From positions 472,501 through 536,500 of the forward strand of contig CAWZYM010000327.1 of the NCBI GenBank assembly GCA_963966185.1: a DNA stretch of 64,000 nucleotides, read 5' to 3'. A program made the position numbers and the translations under genes. Origin of the DNA: Rhabditoides inermis. Its lineage: Eukaryota; Nematoda; Chromadorea; Rhabditida; Rhabditidae. Under the pieces are notes generated by a model, which did not search any database, was not told where the DNA came from, and worked only from the letters and a program-made list of their open reading frames with translations. Shown here piece by piece: positions 59,126-64,000 of this stretch. Numbering within the stretch: the first letter of the stretch is position 1; each line of letters opens with the position of its first letter.

Positions 59126-59713
59126 TAAACACGAGGAAACTGCTTTCGATCAGGTGAGTATTTGTGTCATGATTAGTTTTTGTTCGAATGTGTGATTGAT
59201 TTGAACTTACTATGCGATTTCAGCGTTGCAAGAAGATCATGGGGACTCCTTGTTTCGGAAGGTTTATAGACAATTTGGGAGGACTTTATAATTCTTATAT
59301 CTGTATGTACATATATTGCGTATGAATAAAGATTATGCTAAATTGGAAAGTTGAAATGTGCTCCCTTTCTCTTTTTACTTTTTTCTTCTTCCTTTTCGTC
59401 TTTACTTTTTACTCGTTTCTCCAAGTATAGCAGACTGCTGGAAGATTATTTTATTTGCTTTCTTCGGTCACCCACATAAAGTGACAACTTCATGCGGTTT
59501 ACATGTTAAGATATATTGGTAGTTCATTCGTTTCTAATAACACATCGCTGTTTTTACACTAAAAACAGTGGAATTCGATTCTCGCGGCCATGTACTTCAT
59601 TGACACATCTCACATTGACATCCTACATCCTGTGAATGTAAGGTTGCGAATGACGTGGTAACTTGACTGACAATATCACCACACTACAATTCGAACCTCG
59701 AAGATGAGTGTAC

Positions 59714-59797
59714 TTTTCCATTCTGAATTGATATGTGTTGTGTCAGTGCGAGATCTTTCTTGATGCGCTCGATGTAATATTCAATGGGTTTCCTCCA
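59714..59797 (-). CDS. Orphan exon, 28 residues
   Basis: A minus-strand segment between a gag acceptor and a gtacac donor encodes WRKPIEYYIERIKKDLAL and ten more residues. It looks like a real protein helix but no neighbouring exon could be linked. It could be an internal exon of a gene that extends leftward. Confidence 0.3.
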
Positions 59798-60077
59798 CTC
59801 GCAGGGCAGAGAGTGCGGAGAGAGCGCGCGGATGCGAGAGGGTCAGAGAAGGGAGCAGGTGAACGGAGGGAAAGACGCGGGTGTGTTTCTCTCCCTCTTC
59901 GAAATAATTGGAGAAGCGTGGCATTGTGAGTGACCGACGTGTTTTTATTTTTCACAGTCTCACTTCTTTTTTTCACACTTCGATTGCTTGACGCTCGGTG
60001 TAAATGTAACACTTTTTTTCAGATCGACCCACTATAGATAAGTAGTAGTAATCAATAAATCGATAAATCGATAATCG

Positions 60078-62306
60078 ATGCCCCGCTCGGCGGATACAAT
60101 CGCCGGTGCGTTTGCCGGAACGCCGGGAGGCAGGGTGAGTTCATTTTTCGTTTTGTTAAGGTTATGAAGACGTTCGATCATACAGTATTTATCACATCTC
60201 TACAACTTTCATTACGTTTGGTAAAGTTCAAACCACTACTCCAGTTCAAAACTCAAATTCCCCGTCCTATCCGCGCACGAGCACCGCAATTTGGAATGTA
60301 CGGAAGCAATCAATGCAATGATCAATGCTATTAGGCATTATACAGATCTCACAAAATGTGTAACTTCCTGTGCAACATGCTTGCGCGCAAATTTTCGGAG
60401 AGAGGACTTAAACAGTCGATGAGATGTTAACAAACACATTCAATCAATCAATCAATCAATCGTTTATCCGGGATCGTTATATCTGAATATGACAACACAA
60501 TCATAATGATATGAAGCATACAGTAGTGCCTAAGATGCTAGATACATAATAGGCTAACGCCGGGGAAAACCAGGTCGGCTAACAAGGTTAGTGGTGGAAA
60601 GACGATACTTGATCGATAATCATTCCTGAACCATTAGAGTACCATTCTTGACGTGTAGAGCTCCAGGTTTTCCTTTGCTTCCATGCCAATCAGTATCTCT
60701 TCGCGCCATAGCTGCTTCCACATGAGGGTACTTCCCTCCGCCTCACTGGTTACTCGGGAAGGATTCTTGTCGATGACCGAACATTCGGCGGCGGTGGGGC
60801 AAAAATGAGGACCCGACCGCACGTCACGGGAAAAGAAGAAGAACAGACACAATAATCAGTTATCGATTAGTAAAATTTGATGGTTTGCAGCGTCGTACCG
60901 ACTCAGAAGTTCGCATAGTGCTCCGCAAGAAGAATGTTCCGTGAGTTCGCATACTATTCATGTGACATGTAGACATTTGTTATGTGATGTTGTGATTGTT
61001 GTGTTTTTTTGTATTTTTTGTACATTTCGTCTATAACTGTTCCAATAAGTTCACTATTTATGTTTCACTCAGCGTTTGATCGGAACGATGGTAATACCAT
61101 AACATTCGCGAGTTCTAACTAATAAACTAAAGTTTTCTTGAAATATGGGGGTTCTCCATCACAGAAAATGTAGCTTGTATAAATATGTGGTCTTTACATT
61201 GTCCTTGCATCAAAATTCGATTAATAGAGTGAGTCAGTCGGGAGAAAGAGAGAGAGAAAGAATAGAGAAGGAACCTATGGAAAATGGATGAGAGATGGGA
61301 GAGACGGGGAGGGAAACGTTGGATGTGGTATAAAGCTCATAAATTAGCCTCGGGCCAGCCGGGCGGCGGAGAGAAAATAGAACGAGAGAAGAGGGAAGCG
61401 CTGGAATGTAATCAATCGAATGACATGTTACAAGCAGGAAGAACACATGCAATCAGATTACTCCCGCGACAAGTTGGTCCGAGAGGCAGTCGTGTGCTGT
61501 TGTATCCCTCAATCTCTCGCGTTTATGAGATTGTTGTTTTCTTCCACCCCCCCTATGACTGACCACTGACTGACACTCTCACCACCCAACTATGCTCGCC
61601 CTCATATCACTATTCAGGTATCGATTAGTACTCATCTATATCGATTGATTCATTGGTCTTTGGAAGATCAAGAAAATCAAGGTGATATATGCAGCTCAGA
61701 CAGCTGAGTGATTTGTCTCACGGTTTTTGCCAAAGTGTGCGGCGGTAGGGTAATGGTCGATTTTTCACTGAGCTTTCCATTTCTCTGCACTTGATTTGTG
61801 TGGCAATGAATCATGGTCTTTTTCCGCAGGTCCTCCAACTCTTCCCGGTCTGCCGAGAGTACGAGGCGATCCTCGCGGACCAGAAGGGTGCGTTTTTAAT
61901 GGTTTTTTAAAACTAATATTTGTTACAACAATTTATTGCATCATGGCATTCCTCATGAGTTATGTATTGATCTTGAAACGTAAATGCTTTTCAATTTAAA
62001 AAAAGAGAATTTCAAAAAGAGAAGAACTGGAGGTAGTTTTATTGAATTTGTTGTTGTTTGTTTGTTTGTTTGTTTGTTTGTTTGTTTGTTTGTTTACTTG
62101 TTTTGTGCAGATTTCCGTGCACGAGACGGAGGATGGGTACGAAGTGCGGGAGGCTCAGCTGATCGATATACTCCAGGTAATGATTGATGAATATTGATTT
62201 TTGATAATGACGTTCGAACAAAAACTTTTAGGATGCCAACATGGACGGAGTCCGGCATCTCAACAGCACCAACAAATGCGTCAAGTGAGTCTCTTTCTCT
62301 CTCTTA

Positions 62307-62354
<48 letters not shown>

Positions 62355-63340
62355 TCCTTTTTTTTAGGATGACGTGGTGCGCCGTGATTCTTCTCTTCCT
62401 ACTTCTCGCTCTTTTCCAGATCTACAGACAAGTACATTTCATTTTTTTAATATCACACAAAAAGAAAAATGGGAAACGAAATGTAATTCCATCTGGTTCA
62501 GGTGCAACTCTACTACCAGAACCCGATCGCGACGAATATCGAGGCCGAGTATCCCTCCAAGATCGCCTTCCCCACTGTGGCTATATGCAACAACAACCAG
62601 TTCCGGTGAGGTTCATTCAAATCATCTATAGCTCTATGCTCGCGATAAGTTGCGCGCGGTGGGGGGAAGACGAAGAGTCAGCTTTCGGCAATACCGCGCA
62701 AAACAAGAGAGGCAGGCGGTTATGGCACCGTAGTTCGAACTAATATCGCTCTGGCGCCGAGTAGATCTGTATCTCTATAAATAATAATTGTGTATTTGGT
62801 TTGGTGTTTGGAAATATCTGGTTCGAAGAATTGTGTAACATAAACATTCATTATTCTTCCAGTCTCTCGTACATCACTGGTTCTCGGGTGTTGAAGCGCA
62901 CTCCGCGAGTGAAGCTCTACCGCGACGACAGGGGCAACGACAGCAACGTGTTCGAGGAGGTAATTTACTAATATAATATAACTAATAATATTATTGAGTG
63001 TTCGAGGAAGTATGGATGTGTACGCATATAGTATATTTGACTAAAAAAGACTTAGGACAGAATAGATATGGCAACTTTGTTTTTCAATGATTTTTGGTGC
63101 ATGAACAATTGGCTATGTGAACGCCATAGGGCGAACGTGAAGCGTATCTGATAGATTGTTGTCCAATGGATAAAAATTATAGAATATGTTAGAGGAAAGA
63201 AACTAATCAATAAGTGAAACGTATTGTAAAAACGCATTGTAAAGTACGTTTTCAGGTGGTGAAGAGGAATTGGGACATTGATGCGGTCAAGTTCATGCGG
63301 AACGCGGCCCACTGGAAAAGTAGGATGATACTCAAGTGAG

Positions 63341-63405
<65 letters not shown>

Positions 63406-63559
63406 GACCTGTCCTTTTCTTGTGCTCTCTTCCAATGTTATCGTGAAAGTTTCGAACCTTGCGTTTATTGTTTATTGTAGTATCAACACGATTTCTTTCA
63501 TAAGTACACGGTGAAACGTAGTTGAGTGTCAGGTTTCAGCAACCTCTATACTTGCCAGT

Positions 63560-63634
<75 letters not shown>

Positions 63635-63866
63635 CCTCTTTTACTTCCGCAAAAAATGTTGCATGTACAATATCGTGAAAATGTTACACTCCGCTCATTG
63701 TAGAGTCAACATTATTTCTTTCATAAGAACGCAGTGAAACGTAAGTAAGTGTTAGGTGTCATGAACCTCCATACTTGCCAGTTCATTTTCTCTTCCTCCC
63801 CCCTCTCTGTATCGATGCATCTATTGTAGCGCCAACACTATTTCTTTCATAAGAACACAGTGGAAC
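60078..63866 (+). CDS. DEG/ENaC-family sodium channel, 5' part (partial at right edge)
   Basis: This is an amiloride-sensitive-type cation channel subunit. Exons 60078-60134, 60891-60940, 61830-61887, 62111-62176, 62232-62284, 62368-62431, 62502-62605, 62863-62959 and 63256-63335 join in phase, with a candidate exon 10 at 63830-63866. The protein starts MPRSADTIAGAFAG, then a Ser/Arg-rich cytoplasmic tail. TM1 is at about residues 96-114 (WCAVILLFLLLALFQIY). Directly after comes the family signature of the extracellular start, YPSKIAFPTVAICNNNQF. FMRNAAHWKSRMIL in exon 9 matches the conserved segment usually reading FxxxAHxxxxMI. The Cys-rich domain, TM2 and selectivity filter lie beyond the window. 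Intron 1 holds a LINE fragment; introns 4, 5 and 9 hold simple repeats. Ligand or mechanical gating cannot be told from this part. Confidence 0.8.
60440..60852 (-). mobile_element. LINE 3' fragment with (TTGA)n tail in DEG/ENaC intron 1
   Basis: The minus-strand open end (RVTSEAEGSTLMWKQLW, stop at 60634) is followed by a 3' UTR and a tail of tgat/ttga repeats at 60440-60461. The tail and the last 20 bp match the stub at 43253-43296. Confidence 0.6.
62048..62095. repeat. (TTTG)n microsatellite
   Basis: About eleven gttt repeats just upstream of the acceptor of DEG/ENaC exon 4. Confidence 0.9.
63347..63630. repeat. (CT)n tracts in DEG/ENaC intron 9
   Basis: Two long CT runs, 63347-63401 and 63563-63630, flank the first exon-like repeat copy. 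Another run at 62303-62350 lies in intron 5. Confidence 0.9.
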
Positions 63867-63911
63867 GTAGGTATATGCGTATATGTTAGGTGTCAGGAAT
63901 CTCCATACTCT
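63477..63911 (+). repeat. Triplicated exon-like segment of about 90 bp
   Basis: Three copies start at about 63477, 63700 and 63824. Each has ttgtag, then atttctttcataag, then a gaacgta or aaacgta donor-like end and the trailing ccatact(tgccagtt). Only the third copy keeps an open codon (tgg) where copies 1 and 2 read tga. Confidence 0.75.
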
Positions 63912-64000
63912 TCTCGCCCCATCACTCCCCCCGCCCTCTCATTGTGAAATGTGTAATTGACTTGTGTAATTGTGAGATGCTCTGATAATGATCCGATGTG

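Noticed and set aside
43253..60461. (AATC)n/(TTGA)n runs as independent microsatellites
   Set aside because: Both runs are followed by the same cgtttatccgg(a/g)atcgttat sequence, and one has a target duplication, so they are LINE tails.
61284..61562. Plus-strand 92-codon frame in DEG/ENaC intron 2
   Set aside because: Purine-rich low-complexity sequence between well-supported exons, without splice sites that keep the channel frame.
1..64000. CRISPR arrays, bacterial operons or prophage
   Set aside because: Spliced genes, metazoan receptor and channel families and LINE elements show nuclear animal DNA. No regularly spaced identical repeats with unique spacers were seen.

Overview
The window is animal (invertebrate) nuclear DNA, and most probably nematode. 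Genes are split by GT-AG introns, some only about 41 nt long. It also holds LINE-type reverse transcriptases, several non-autonomous DNA elements and many (CT)n/(GA)n microsatellites. The nematode call rests on three things: a 9-exon serpentine chemoreceptor of the Str/Srj/Srh type (34.2-36.9 kb), a two-domain ShKT secreted protein (57 kb) and a DEG/ENaC channel (60-64 kb). The species cannot be named from the sequence.

Layout. 0.5-2.3 kb: a 5-exon minus-strand gene for an acidic protein with a basic N-terminal part, not recognised. 3.1-31.4 kb: a head-to-tail array of three leishmanolysin-like (peptidase family M8) genes with predicted signal peptide, Thr-rich stalk and GPI-type tail. Copy 1 lacks its first three exons at the array edge. 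Copy 2 has a 7-nt frameshifting insertion in exon 4 and a lost splice acceptor at exon 9. Copy 3 gives a full 675-residue model, although its catalytic exon is duplicated around a 1.86-kb insert. Between the gene copies lie truncated RTE-type retrotransposon fragments and a decayed DDE transposase gene with an acidic and RGG-rich tail. That spacer is almost identical between units 1 and 2.

32.7-33.4 kb: a small 5-exon gene of unknown function. 34.2-36.9 kb: the chemoreceptor, with a TTAA-flanked element in one intron. 37-43 kb: gene-poor, with a fold-back element and a 607-bp Tc1/mariner-type MITE. 43.8-56.5 kb: two abutting inverted duplications, arms of about 1.14 kb and 3.63 kb, that share one junction. 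The larger arms carry identical copies of a CR1/jockey-like reverse transcriptase in opposite orientation.

57-59.8 kb: the ShKT gene, a 76-residue predicted small protein and two orphan exons. 60.1-64 kb: the 5' part of a DEG/ENaC channel gene running off the right edge, with a triplicated exon-like segment near its end.

The genes do not form a pathway. The common theme is local duplication followed by decay: tandem (M8 array), inverted (44-56 kb) and exon-scale (M8 exon 8, DEG/ENaC exon 10). All exon models were read by eye from frame, splice signals and family resemblance. No homology search was run.
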